Assembly (NCBI GenBank): GCA_033297205.1 | Contig: MU859096.1 | Span: forward strand, 62,001 to 126,000 | Origin: Pseudoneurospora amorphoporcata | Taxonomy: Eukaryota; Ascomycota; Sordariomycetes; Sordariales; Sordariaceae | Reading direction: 5' to 3' | Length of the DNA stretch: 64,000 bases | In this document: piece by piece, positions 11,298-23,471 of the stretch | Position numbering within the stretch: the stretch's first letter is position 1 | Layout: each line of letters starts with the position of its first letter | Made by a program: the position numbers and the translations under genes | Notes under the pieces: generated by a model | What the model saw: only the letters and a program-made list of their open reading frames with translations | Databases searched by the model: none | What the model was told of the DNA's origin: nothing

Positions 11298-11976
11298 ACG
11301 ACCCTTCATCCTGCCGCAGCAATCACGATTTCCTTCCCGTTTCCAGATTACAAGCCACGGCCTTCCTATCCTACGCCTAGGTAGTCTTTACCACACTTTG
11401 CAAGTCTCGTCCCAGAATTCCGATTTTGGGTCTGTTTCACTGTGAGAAGTGGTCATTCATATCCTGAGAGCTTCTCTCTTCCTCCTGACCAGTCTTCCCT
11501 GGCGACTGCTCGTATAATCGTGGCTAGGCGTGCCAAGGTACAGAACCATTACACAGTACGCCAAACAACATTTCGGACCCCTTCACGGACGGATTTGTTG
11601 TGCATGCTGCTGGCCGTTGGTGGGACACAGACTCTTCTGTCCCAACGGCGATACACAAGTCCCGGCTGAACAATCAACGCTTCCCGTTTGGTCCGCGTGT
11701 TACTCAAGACCACATAGCCCGCGCTTGAGACCCACACGCATAACGGACGTGAGGAGCGGTTACTGTTGCTGCTTGTTTCTGCTTCTGCTTCTGCTAGGGC
11801 CAAGGCGAATATAACGGGCTGCAACCTCATTTGGCTCCAAAAGATAGCCTGTCGCTGCTGTCTTAGGTTTATCCCCGTCCTGCAGTCCAAACCTACCAGT
11901 CCCCTTCGCCGCCCTTGAAACGAGAAAGGGAGGAACTTTTCGAGGCTCGCAGTCTGTTGTGCACTCGGCGTCCAGG
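11298..11976. other. Upstream region of LaeA-like methyltransferase
   Basis: Probable promoter and 5' leader. I see no gene in either strand. Open frames here lack domains and overlap one another on opposite strands. Confidence 0.35.
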
Positions 11977-13938
11977 ATGGAGCGCATACAGGGTGACCCG
12001 GCTGTACCTGTTGGTGTCTCGATACCCAACAAGAACCGAGCGCAAAACGAGTGTAGCTCATCCGCCAGCGACGATGGCACCTTGGCCCAGCCAGATTTCC
12101 AATCGATCTCGTCACGAGTCGACCAAGGCTCGACGAAAGGCCAGCAGGCGTCGGTGGATGAGTCCCCCGCTTACAAGGTTGCGCAAGCGGACACAGCAGT
12201 CATCCTCGCCTCCAGTGAAACCACAGCACCAGAGTCCCCTCGAGCAGATGATGCTCCAATAACGAGCCACAATCTAGGCTTGGAGGAGAGCACCGACTCC
12301 GTCATATCTCGTGCGGACACGGTCTTTTCCAAATCGACGACAAACTCCCCTTCACTTCACGGCGCATCCCCGTTTCCCTCGGGTGAACCCAGCTCGCCAG
12401 GCGACAGGGCGTCGAGACTACTACTATCACCGTCACCATACCACACGGCACTGCAAGCGACGAAACGGGGCCGAGAAGGGGCAGCGGGAGAAGAAGATGA
12501 TGACGGCGAGTTTGACGTTGAGCAAGAAGAACAAGCAGCTGTAGAGCAAGCGGCCGAGGACGGGAATATAATCATCGACCATGACGATATGGCGTCAGAC
12601 GCGGGTTACGAATCAGACGCCAACACGACATGTTCGACGTCGCTAGCCGAGAGTATTCGCGACTATGTTTTTGAGAATGGGAGGCGCTATCACAGGTTCC
12701 GTGAGGGACGATATAACTTTCCCAATGATGATGTTGAGTATGTCTTTCTCCCGACACTGTGCAGAATCCGACAAGTGTCGAGAAAATCTTTGTGTGGGAA
12801 TATTCTTACGATAGCCTGAATACGGCTCAGCTAACGCAGATTGAACAGACAACAACGAGAAGACATGAAACACGCCATGGTGAAGATGTTATGCGGAAGG
12901 CTGTATTACGCACCCATCGGGAGCCATCCCCAAGAAATTCTGGACATTGGAACAGGAACAGGAATTTGGTGCATTGAAAGTGAGTTCTGCCCTCTTTGAG
13001 ATTCCATATCAGGCACCCTCCCATCACCAGAAGAAAGTCTGACACACGTACCTTCTTCCCACAGTGGGTGACATCTTTGAGAGCGCAAACATTCTCGGCG
13101 TAGATCTAAGTCCAATACAACCGGAGTGGGTGCCGCCTAATGTGCGGTTTATGGTGGATGATATCGAGTATGTTACCTCCAGTTTTCCTTTTATTCTACT
13201 ATAGGATCGTTACTAACCGATTTCACAGAAGCCCGTAAGTTAACGAAGCCATCTTCAGTAGAGATCATGACAAGTGATTCTGAACTAACATGAAGTTAAA
13301 GATGGCTACACCCACGAAACTACTTTGACTATATCCACACTCGCCACACAGTAATGGCCATCAAGGACTGGCCTCGTCTAATGAGGCGAGCATCAGAGTA
13401 CGCTTCCCTTCCTTCGTTCCTACAATAATCCCTGATTCAGCTTCGCTAACCTCTCGACACTTACCACAGACACCTCCGACCAGGCGGCTGGTTCGAAATG
13501 CAAGAAGTCATGCACTTCCCCATCTCCATGACCGGCACCATGCCCGCCGACCACCCCATGGCCCAATACTGGGCCCTAGTCCGCGAAGGACTCGCCGCCC
13601 TCGGCATCGACTTCCACGCCGCGGCTGGCGGCAAGCTAGCGCAAATGATGCGCGAAGCCGGCTTCATCAACGTGACGGAACGCATCCTGCAGCTTCCCAT
13701 CGGCACCTGGCCCAAGAACAAAGTTCTGAAAACTGTGGGTTTGTACTGGCGCACGATTCTGTTGGATGGTATCCAGGCTATCGCCCTGGGCCCCCTGACC
13801 AGGGGTCTGAAGTGGAGTCGGGAAGAGGTTGAGATGTTTTTGATTCAGGTGAGGAGAGCGTATCATGATAATTCGTCGTTGTTGTATATGCCGCTGCATA
13901 TTATTTATGGGCAGAAGCCTACGGTGGGCGGTTATTGA
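11977..13938 (+). CDS. LaeA-like class I methyltransferase with a 6-nt microexon
   Basis: Putative nuclear or cytosolic AdoMet-dependent methyltransferase of the fungal LaeA-like expansion, which includes regulators of secondary metabolism and development. Exons are 11977-12737, 12840-12979, 13065-13167, 13229-13234, 13302-13397 and 13470-13938, total 524 residues. The 6-nt exon is needed to read DDIE-SP-WLHPRNYFDYIHTRHT. It is flanked by TACTAAC and CTAAC branch points and proper AG/GT borders. Residues 1-215 are acidic and Ser-rich, probably disordered. YVFENGRRYHRFREGRYNFP marks the family entry. Motif I, LDIGTGTGIW, is at 288-297, followed by VDLSPIQPEWVPPN. HLRPGGWFEMQEV and the C-terminal helices follow. 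The upstream in-frame GTG was rejected in favour of the ATG at 11977. It is not clearly LaeA itself, whose N-terminus is much shorter. Confidence 0.85.
13229..13234 (+). other. 6-nt microexon of the LaeA-like gene
   Basis: The sequence AAGCCC lies between an acceptor TTCACAG and a donor GTAAGT. It supplies the last base of Glu, then Ser, then two bases of Pro. Joining exon 3 directly to the following exon would lose Ser and Pro from the conserved I-E-S-P-W motif but keep the frame, because 6 is a multiple of 3. Confidence 0.65.
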
Positions 13939-14353
13939 GTAGGGGATGAGAATTACCGGGATGGGATGGGATAGGATGGGATTGAAATGCATGATGGGAT
14001 GGGAATTGAAAGGAGTATTTTGAATACCTAGGTTCGTCGAATGGATGGATGGATGGATGACTTGGGTGATTCATTGATAATGATGGGATTGGAAATGGAC
14101 GGTCGGATGTCGGATGGGGATCTGGATTACACAGGATGGCCTTTTTCTTTTTGTTGTGCACCTCTCTCCTACGTATAAGATACCACTGGCGACGTTTTCT
14201 GGTCAAAATTCAATTTTGCGGATTCCATTCATTCCTCACTGGTTTATTAATCTCTATCTGTCTGCTTGTGATAAATTTTGTGGGGGACAGGGTAACGCTC
14301 AGAAAAGAAGAGAGAAAACCATAGCTCGTAAGGGTGGAGGTCAGTGAGGGCCA

Positions 14354-14354
<1 letters not shown>

Positions 14355-14407
<53 letters not shown>

Positions 14408-14408
14408 C
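14355..14408 (+). repeat. AAC trinucleotide microsatellite (about 18 units)
   Basis: Uninterrupted AAC units in a non-coding region, 0.4 kb after the LaeA-like gene. Confidence 0.95.
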
Positions 14409-16052
14409 GACATTGTCAGTGACACTCTTCCATTAATTCTTCTTTTCTCCCTCTTGTGCCTTTCCTTTTTCTTCTTCCTGTCACGTTTTGCACTCGCATT
14501 TCACGAGTTACATGACCTACCTACCCACCACCACCCATGATTAACTACCGAGAGACTGAGCTACAACACCCCTCGATCAAGCCTTTTCTGAAACTAGCGT
14601 CGACGCCGAGCATAATAAAGCCCCTGTAGAGGGTGTCATCGCTTCCCCGGGCATCACTTTTGCTCCCTGCTGACTTGTTCACATCCTTCTCGCCAAAGCC
14701 TTTTGTGCTCGAACCTCTGAGGAATGTAGGTAGCCAAGGCTTCCCCAAGAAAACACCAAGTCGGGGATGAAGATACCGCATTTCCTATCATGCCCTTCTC
14801 CTCGGGAGTGTGGTGTGGTGTGGGCCGAGGACTTCGGGGTTTCTATTGTGGGTAATGGGTACATACCATGTCATGTGTGTTGGAAAGAACGGAGGCAGGG
14901 AGGGCAACCAAGGAGAGGACCCCCCCTGCAGGCTCCCTTCTAAAAAAAAATGGAATTGGCAGATTGAATTGGTCCTCCCTCCTCTTCGGGTGATAGGCAA
15001 ACCCCATCATCATCATCATCCACACCACACTTTTCCATTTCGACGGTTCGATCCGTCAAGAGAGAAAAAAAGGAGGAACCTCCGCCAATGCCGGACCAAT
15101 GCGGCCGCACACGATCGTGAAATGCAAGTTCCTTCTGTTCGGCTCATTCGCTTCCCCACAGCAGCAGCAGTATCGTTGAGGCTGGCTTCTTACTGGTCGT
15201 CACGGCTGGAAGATTTTATGTACCCCCCCTCCCTCGCTTCAGCTCTCATCGCCTATCATCGCCGAGGTTGTTGACGACACGTGGACTTGGGGCTAGGGGT
15301 TCGAGCAGGGGAGACTTCCCGGGACTCGAGAATATGTAGAGACGGTTTCGGGATATGGACAAGATTAACTGTCGGCAGGTTAAGAAGAAGATCTTGTACT
15401 GCTGTCGGTTCGTTCTCCCATTTTCCCCACGCCGTTCGCTTGTCATGTATTTTATCTTCTGGCTGTCCAGGCACACTAGTATTCCACCATTACCTGGGCA
15501 ATTTCCGGTGGATGACACCCGGATACATCTCCCTTGTACACTACACCCTGATGGGCACATGTACAGTAATGGAATGATAATCGGCGGTTTCTCGTTAGGC
15601 CGCCGACCAGAATCGACTTTGCTAGCGTGGTTGAATGACTTGAGAAAGAATCCGAACGGATACCAGAACGGAGATGAAGTGGGTGAAGATGGATGGATGG
15701 ATGAGCTTGGGGGTGGCTTTTCCTTTCTGTTTTGGGAATGGGATATCTCTCTTCCCTAGGACTGAACCCTGGTCTATTTAAGCGATCTCTCTCTCACACC
15801 CGTTATGTACATTGACCGTGCTGGCCTGTTCCAAGCGATTGGAACATGCAATGTTGTTTGCGCGGTTGAACAGCATTTCACCCCACGAGGAAATTCGATG
15901 GAGAGTCTGTCCCGTTGTTGTTGGTCTCCAGTTTCATCTGATTCCAACACAGGATGGGAGATGGAAAATGGGTAGAGACAAGCGGCAGTATCCAGCGAAT
16001 ATAGGATGGCAGGCGGACACTGATCGCCCTGGAGTTGTGGAATGGATAACTA

Positions 16053-16080
16053 TCTCCATCTCCATCTCCATCTCCATCTC
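16053..16080 (+). repeat. CTCCAT hexanucleotide repeat
   Basis: Four to five tandem CTCCAT units in non-coding sequence. Confidence 0.9.
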
Positions 16081-17146
16081 ACGAGCTTGTGGCCGTAGTC
16101 CGTAGCTAGGGTGTAGACTGTAGACATGGATCAGCCGAGGCTTGCCTGTTCGCGTATGGAGTCCGTGACGAGTTCGTGAACTACGGTTTCCAAAAGTCGG
16201 TTCCCTCTCCATGGCACTGGGTCGGAAGCAGCCGTAACAAAACGTGGGAACACCGGGAGGATGAATCTTTTTATCCCACCTTCTGTGATGGTGTCTTCGT
16301 TCCCTTTGTTTTTTTCCGTTGTGATATCGGGACCGTACTTTGGTGTGCTGGGTTATGTTTGTCTGATGCGGGCTTTTGGGATGGTGAGAGGGTGGTGGTC
16401 ATGTGTATGTGTGATATAGGACGTAGGTATTACAGATAATTGTATTCTTACTTGCTTGTTGAAGTTGTAGTGAAGCTCTCCTTGTAGCTCACCATTGTAG
16501 GCTGTCTAATGCTTCCGACTTGACTTCGTTTATTAAGCAAGCCACTGCAAATATCCATGACCAGACGTCTATGAGGGAGACGGAAAGCGGCCTTGAAATG
16601 CCGTGCTGACAGCTGTCAAGCAGAACAGATGGCTGAGACAAGGCTTGATGGCGGTTTTGACTGCCGTAACGTGAACGTTTGCGGCGTACTGAGGGGGGGT
16701 GTCACCCGCCAACGTCCCAAAGATTCACTACACAAAATCTCGAGGAAATTCCGTTGGTGTGGTCACACGAAGCAGCCGCCCAATGAATATCTGGAAGAGG
16801 CGACACCAACGCGCAACACTGCTTCTGCGTGTCGGTCACTGCCCGGAAGTTGAAAAAAGCAGTCCTGGAGGCCCCTGTCATAATGAAAATCATTGAGTTG
16901 TAGCGATTCACTCGGCATGGAAGGAGTCAAAATGACACAAACAGCGAGAAACCTTGTCGTCCAAGACAAGGAGAAGGAAGGAAGGAAGGAAGGAAGGAGG
17001 AAGATGTGGTTATGCGGGGCATCCCTCTTGGCGGACCAAAATGGTGTTGAGTGGACTGCCGATTTTGAGGGGTTGTGGGGCTTATCAAATGACGACTTGG
17101 GTTGCTTTTCCGTCCGCACTCCGCAGCCATCTTCGACCTGTTCGTC

Positions 17147-17150
<4 letters not shown>

Positions 17151-17211
<61 letters not shown>
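17151..17211 (+). repeat. Poly-T homopolymer of 61 bases
   Basis: An uninterrupted run of T is preceded by CGTCCCTC and followed by CCCCGACC. It could be the poly(A) end of a minus-strand retroposed transcript, but I found no matching target-site duplication and no recognisable source gene on its right. Slippage expansion is the simpler reading. Confidence 0.9.
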
Positions 17212-19415
17212 CCCCGACCTCAGCAATTGGGAGGGAGAAGCATCTCGGCGTCAGTCATATATCACCGCACATTGCAAAGTGCTCTTGCTCACCTTGGCAC
17301 CGTTTGTGTCCAACGATGCGTGTTTCTCTTGTCCGGCTTCAAAAATCAACAATGCGAGAGCTCATCTACCACAACATGTCGTCGTCCATTTGGCTTGTGA
17401 TCGGGTCAGGTTGCCAAAAGTCCCTAGAGACGTCAAGACACTCCTTTCACGTCTCACCACCAGGTCCCCGATCCAAAGCCGGTCCAATGTCCGCAAATCC
17501 CAGATGCCAGGTCCCAGGCACACGAACCACAGGAACCATCTCCAGGGGCCAGCGAGGTTCCACTCCCCACGTTTCTGCCACGGGCCGCCAGTGTCCACCA
17601 CCTCTGATTTTGAGGTTCCTCACAGTGGAGGCTGTACCCAGGCTGTACTAGCTTATTCCCAGTAGCTGTAGCTCGAGGGCTAGGAGGTAGGAGGAGGGTG
17701 CTGTTCCGACGGTTTGGATACATACCTCTCCCACACTCGGCTCCCGTCGAGCAGCGCCCAATGCCATCCTTCCTGACCTTGGCTTCCCTCTCGGCTATGT
17801 TTCCAGAGTCCGTAATACGAGTTCCTGGACGCGGGAGATACGACATCACCTCGGCCCATGGCAGCAAGACTCCGTATCTACAGTACCCCTCCTAGCTCTC
17901 CCGAGTCCGGTCCTATGGGATAGGAATTGGGATGGAGATGGAGATGGATATGCCAGAGGATGGCGGTGAATGGAGACTTACAAAGCCGGGATAATGGATA
18001 TGATGGAGCCGCCCGCGTGCATGCGCTTCACAGTTGGTAATAACTACCTACAAGGGATGGTTTGCTCTCATGGTGGGCATGGCCTTGTCGTGTCGTGCAT
18101 GACCGCCATCCATCGATCGATGCAGCTTTGCAATCTTTAGGGACTCCGGGTCTTCCATTCATACATCATGCTCCTCTACTACGAACGGACCACGGATCAC
18201 GGCACTCCTCCGGACTCCTCTCCTCTCCGCTAACTAGCCTCTAGCCATGTAGAAGCCCGCCTCTACAGCCTGGGTCTGCCCTGTCCATTGCCGTCTGATC
18301 ATATTTGCCTCTATCTTCATAACAAGAACTGGAGCTTGCCCTGCTGTGTGACTTATACCCGCAGTCTCGCCGGCAAACTTCACTGGCTCTTCTTCTCTTC
18401 CTTCCCGGATACGCATATTGACGCCGGATCAACACCGACAGCCTGGAACCAGCCCAGTTATTACTCCACACCTCCCTCCCTCTCCATCGCTTCGACGAAC
18501 ACCACGCCAACCGGACACGTCCCCAACGTCCCGGGACCTGATACCAGCAGCGCGGTTTGACAGACAAATCATACGGCCGTGCGACCGGCCCGGTAGGCAA
18601 TCAGCTTCCCAACGAGACGGAGCCGGTGACCTCGGTGTGACCCAAGCCAGTCCAAAGTGTCACTCGACGTCGATATCCTGGCCAAGCCCGAACCCAAGCA
18701 GAATCCGACAGACAGAAGACAGCCATCAGACATACAGCAGCAGTCCTCACGGTACATACCACGGCTGCACCGAGGTTACTGCACACTCAACGACGGCCTC
18801 AACACAACGCCCTCCTTCTCAAGAGAGTTAGTCAAGAGTAATATCTCTTGCTTCTTAACCTGTTGGTTCTTACTCAGAGGTATTCTACCTTCCCGTTTCT
18901 TTTTGGTTGCCCTCTTTCACCCAATACCGTGTTGCGTTTTTATACCACCAACCGGCAGCCCCTGGTTGTTTTGTGTCATCCCCTGCTTGAGCCGGGCAGC
19001 ATCTGGATCTCAAACCCGTGCCATTGCGGAATACCAAAGACATGTCTCTTTATACCTATGGCCTTAACCGTGCTTCTTGTCATGTACGGCCTGGGGAAAC
19101 TAGTCCATAGTGTGATGTGGCCCCCCCCATTCCGTCTCAACCTCCTACGGACGTGTGGGTCCAATAAGCCTCTTTTCCATCCACGTCGTTTGTCTGCTTG
19201 AGAGAAGTGAATGGCTGACCTCATGATTTCAGGCACCTTCACTTACCAAGGTTCGGTTTCGGGACCAGGGTCAGCGTGCCGCCAAAAGTTTTCCCTTGTT
19301 AATATTTATATCCACTTATTGCGGTTGGAGCACTACGTGTGTCACTTCGACCTTTCTTCAACTTCGATTTTGAAGCAACACCACATACATCGAAAAACTA
19401 AACCAAACCATCATC

Positions 19416-21324
19416 ATGGGAAAATTCAAGATTAGCTCTTGGCTGAACCGCAGCCCGTCGCCCAGCTCCGATGAGGACGGAAAGAAGCAAAACCGCTTGT
19501 CGTTTTCGGCCCTTTCTTCATCACTATCCTCCAAGCCCAAGGAGCCTCAGCCCACTACCACGGGAATCCATACACCTCCTTCCGATGAGCCAGAGCAGCA
19601 GACGTCAACCTCGCGGATGATTACCCTGGCACAAAAGATTGCAAAGGAGACGGAGAAGTTGGAGACGTACATGAAGGAGAACAACCTCCCCATGCCAAGT
19701 TTCGACGTTGATGCTCCCGCGGACTTCCCTAACCTTCCCGCCGAGATTTCGAAAAGCAGGCAGGAAATCATTTTCGCGACCAGAGAATTGGGCTTGCTCG
19801 CACATGGACCTCGCGAGTCGCTTAGATGGGGTGTTTGGGAGGTACGTTGGCGAGAATTGTTCTCATGGGGTTTTGACTTTCGGTAACAGGTTGAACTGAC
19901 ACTGTTGTTTAGTTCCTTGACGTTCTTGCCTTGCAAGTTATCACCCACTACGACATTGGTAAGTACACGTTTGAACAGCATCTGCCCCTTTTCTTGCAAA
20001 TATCTAACTGCTTTCAGCCAAACTCTTCCCTCCCACCGAGGCCATCACCCTCTCGGAGCTCCAATCCAAGACTTCACTGGATCCCATCAACCTGGCCCGC
20101 ATCCTCCGCCTGGCCATGACCAAGGGCATTTTCCGTGAGCCTACCCCGGGCGTCATCGCCCACACGGCCGCATCCCGCGTGCTTGCTGAGGACGGCGACC
20201 TGCACGCTTGGGTTGCTTTCAACGGCGAGGACATCTTCCCGGCTGCCGCCCACGTGCTCGAGGCGCTCAAGACCCACCCGGAAGCCACCTCGCTCACCCG
20301 CGCCGGCTTCCAGTTCGCCTTCGACACGGTCGATAAGGAGCCCATGTTCGTTACTTTCGGCAAGGACCCAGCGCGTGCGCGGCGCATGGGCAAGGCTATG
20401 GTCAGCCTTACTGGCGGTGAGGGCTACGAGATCTCGTACCTGCTTGATGTCGAGGGCGGCGGCTACGACTTTACCGAGATCGATGCTAAGGGGGGCACCT
20501 TTGTGGACGTGGGTGGCTCGCACGGGTTCGTGTGTGTGGACTTGGCCAGGAAGTACAAGAACATGAAGTTCGTGGTGCAGGATACGGCCAAGACGGTGGA
20601 AAGCGCGCCCAAGCCGATTTGCGAGGACGAGCAGGTTGCTGGAAGGATTGAGTTGATGGCTCATGATTTCTTCCAGGAGCAGGTTACCAAGGATGCCGAT
20701 GGTGGGTCCCCTGTCTTTTCCTTCTGTCATGTCCCTTTCACTAACAAGTGGCTATAGTCTACTTCTTCCGCTGGATCATGCACAACTACTCAACTCCTTA
20801 CGCCGTCAAGCTCCTCAAGAACTTGATTCCCGCTCTCAAGCCCGGCGCCCGCGTCATCATCAACGATCACTGCCTGCTCGATCCCGGTCAGGAAAACCCT
20901 TGGGATGAGACCGTCATGCGTCGCATGGACTTGGTCATGTTGGCGCTGCTCAACGCACAGGAGCGTACCGAGGTTGAGTTTAAGGGATTGTTCGAGGCTG
21001 CTAGTGATGGGTTTGTTTTCAAGGTATGTCACAAGTCACAAGCATACCCCTCACGAGTCTTCATGGAATATATATATTGACTTGCGATTTGCTACTACAT
21101 AGGGCGTCACAAGACCCAAGGGATGCCGGATGAGCATCATCGAGGCCGTATGGCGACCTGACCTAGTGGGGGAGAGTGCTTCTTCTGCCGCTGCTGCTAC
21201 CGATACTTCTGCTGCTGTCACTGATGTTACCACCGCGGCCGACGTCGAAGCTCCTACAACAGATGCTCTTGAGGAGCAGCTCAAGGTTGAGGAACTGAAG
21301 TTGGAGGATCAGGAGGCTAAGTGA
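19416..21324 (+). CDS. COMT-like (Methyltransf_2) O-methyltransferase
   Basis: AdoMet-dependent O-methyltransferase of the plant-COMT-like family used in fungi for phenolic and polyketide substrates; the substrate is not predictable. Exons are 19416-19841, 19913-19958, 20018-20701, 20758-21023 and 21103-21324, total 547 residues, with consistent phases. The N-terminal 65 residues are Ser/Pro-rich and atypical. The dimerisation helices follow, including SELQSKTSLDPINLARILRL. Motif I is DVGGSHG at about 321-327. The FFRWIMHNYS segment places the expected catalytic His at about residue 394. RVIINDHCLLDPG and the RMDLVMLALLNAQERTE helices follow. The C-terminal 50 residues are Ala/Thr/Glu-rich and extend past the usual end, which explains the large size against about 400 residues in the family. 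No cluster partner genes lie nearby. Confidence 0.88.
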
Positions 21325-23471
21325 AGAGCCCCAGCTAGCCATATGGAACATTAAGTGGAGCAAGTAAGGGAGTTGTGCTTGGCGGACGTTTTTCAGCCAG
21401 TATTGGTAGGGGCTTCGAGTTTTCAGTTCTCCTTTTCTTTTTCTCATGAACATTTGGAGGATACCCTTTGGTTGGAGGAACATGAGACAACTTCACTTTT
21501 GAAAGAAGATGCCGAAGAGAGGGGAGGGGTGAGTGGAAAGGAGGAGCAGCGAAGCAGCAGAGAAAGATGCAAGATTGGCTTGACAGATGGATAATGATGT
21601 TTCCCAGACATTCCTCGGACTCCATCTCTCTGGTTACATCACCGCGACCAGAACCTCGCCTTCTTAATCCACTTAGAAATGTTATATATACCCTTTACGT
21701 ACGCAGTTGCTTAGTAGCTAGTAACTCGAATCAACTAATGCTATTCATAATGACACCAACGGGAAATCCACAGGGATCATCCCCACACAAGCAAGAACAC
21801 TACGACAGACGACATGGACCATGTACAGGACGGTGTCCATATGAGGTAGTCATGGTGCCGCATGGCAAAATATTTCCGGGACATCGCCGTCATGCTACGA
21901 CAGCAAAAGATTTTTGCAGTTCTATATTCACCGTGGCCCACTTTTTCCGTCCGCCCCTTTGAACAACTCGTCCGGGAAACATGTCATGTTTCGTAATCGA
22001 TCGATCGAGCCATCAATCGATCGCTCTTGCCGTATTTCCTTCTTTCGATGATTTTTCAGTTAGTTTTTTTTTGTCACTGCCGTACAGGCCAGTGCAGCTA
22101 CTCAGGCATCAACCTTCTCAACCGTCACCGGCCGAACGAGGTGCACCTTCTCTCAAACGTTGCGTTCTTTCCTTCTTTGTCTATGTTGGAGCACACTGCA
22201 GGGCAGGTGCTTCAGTTCTTTTCTGCACCAACATGGAACCAGCAGGAACCGCCCAACAGCAAACAAGCGGGCAACAACAACCTCAACCACCAACAAAGCG
22301 GACAGGGCAGGCGCACGACGGGCCGTCCCGGTTTCGGTCCCTCCACTTCCATCTTACGTTACGCATTTAAACAAGGCAACAAGGAGGCTGAGTACCTGTG
22401 AGGAGAAGATGGGGGGAGTGCGGTATCGGCCGTAGGTAGGTACGCCACAAAACGGACTGTAAGTAGATTGCAGGGACGACGATGAAGAAAGGAGGCGGGA
22501 ACAAAGAGTGTATTTTACAAACGGAGAAGCGAAAGGTGACGACAGGCCATCAACCTGAATATGTATTCTAGTAGGTACCTGAAGAAAAAGCAAGACGAGG
22601 AGGGCAAGAAATATACAAAGGGGGAAGAAGTGAAGACGGAGTAGGTATACTAATCATCGCGATATGCGTATGGCTTGACAGAGACAGACAGATTAGCACT
22701 GCACGCACTCAATCAACACTTAACAATCCGAACTCCGATCCCGAACAACAGGGACACTAATGTATAACACAACATCTGCAAGGACAGCGGGTTGCGTTGG
22801 CTCAGTAATCAACAAATCAACCAGCAGGTACGAAGGCAAGCTAGTAAGGTCGCTAGAGGTAAGGCATGGAAACAAGCAGCCGCATCCAGTTGTTCATGAT
22901 ACAACATTTTCATTCTAAACAAACAGGCAACAACCAAACACATATCGTACCCTCGCGGTTGTGTTTTTCTTTCCTCTCTCTCCCTTCTCTTCCTCCCCGT
23001 CTAGGCGAGCCACAGTAGGTAGGTAGCTAGACCAGAGCACAGTACACACTACAGTACAAGACATCCCACAAAGTAGCCAGCGGTGACAAGAGGCATCATC
23101 TCTCTTTTCCTTTTCTGATAATTCCAAATTTATACCGTCATTTCGATTCTGCTTTACATGAATTTTCGTGGTTCCGTCTTTTAGTCATATACATAATATA
23201 AGTTGTCGGGTTGTCAGGTTGAGCCGAATGAGTCAATCGGTATCGATCGTATCACCGATCGTTCGACTGATCCCATCCATCCATACATCGATTCCATTCC
23301 ATTCCATATCCATATCCATTTCCATCCTTCGCTCTTATCTTGATCTTCTTCATCATAAAACGTTGCTTGTGTAAATCTTGTCTTTGGGAGTGGTGTTGTT
23401 TGACTGAGGTTGAAAAAGGCTTTGTTTGTGCGATGCCATGCGGTGTGGGCGAGGGTGAGGATGGTGGCGTC
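21325..23471. other. Convergent 3' intergenic region
   Basis: These 2.1 kb separate the O-methyltransferase and the MedA-type gene, which converge on it. It contains clustered ATCGATCG motifs at 21999-22022 and short GTAGG repeats near 22430 and 23020. I see no gene in it; the right end is probably the long 3' UTR of the regulator. Confidence 0.4.

Larger units (their letters stand above)
13939..19415. other. Gene-poor region of about 5.5 kb with simple repeats
   Basis: I find no gene I can support. The region holds a GGATGG-type repeat tract just after the stop at 13939-14060, an AAC repeat at 14355-14408, CTCCAT repeats at 16053-16080, and the T61 run at 17151-17211. It ends as the promoter of the O-methyltransferase. 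Open frames of 100-250 codons in it run through homopolymers or have no domain. Confidence 0.5.

Noticed and set aside
16893..17651. 252-codon frame through the poly-T run
   Set aside because: Its length results from Phe codons in the homopolymer.
11977..21324. Secondary-metabolite cluster around the LaeA-like and O-methyltransferase genes
   Set aside because: No synthase, cytochrome P450 or transporter lies between or beside them, and they are 5.5 kb apart.
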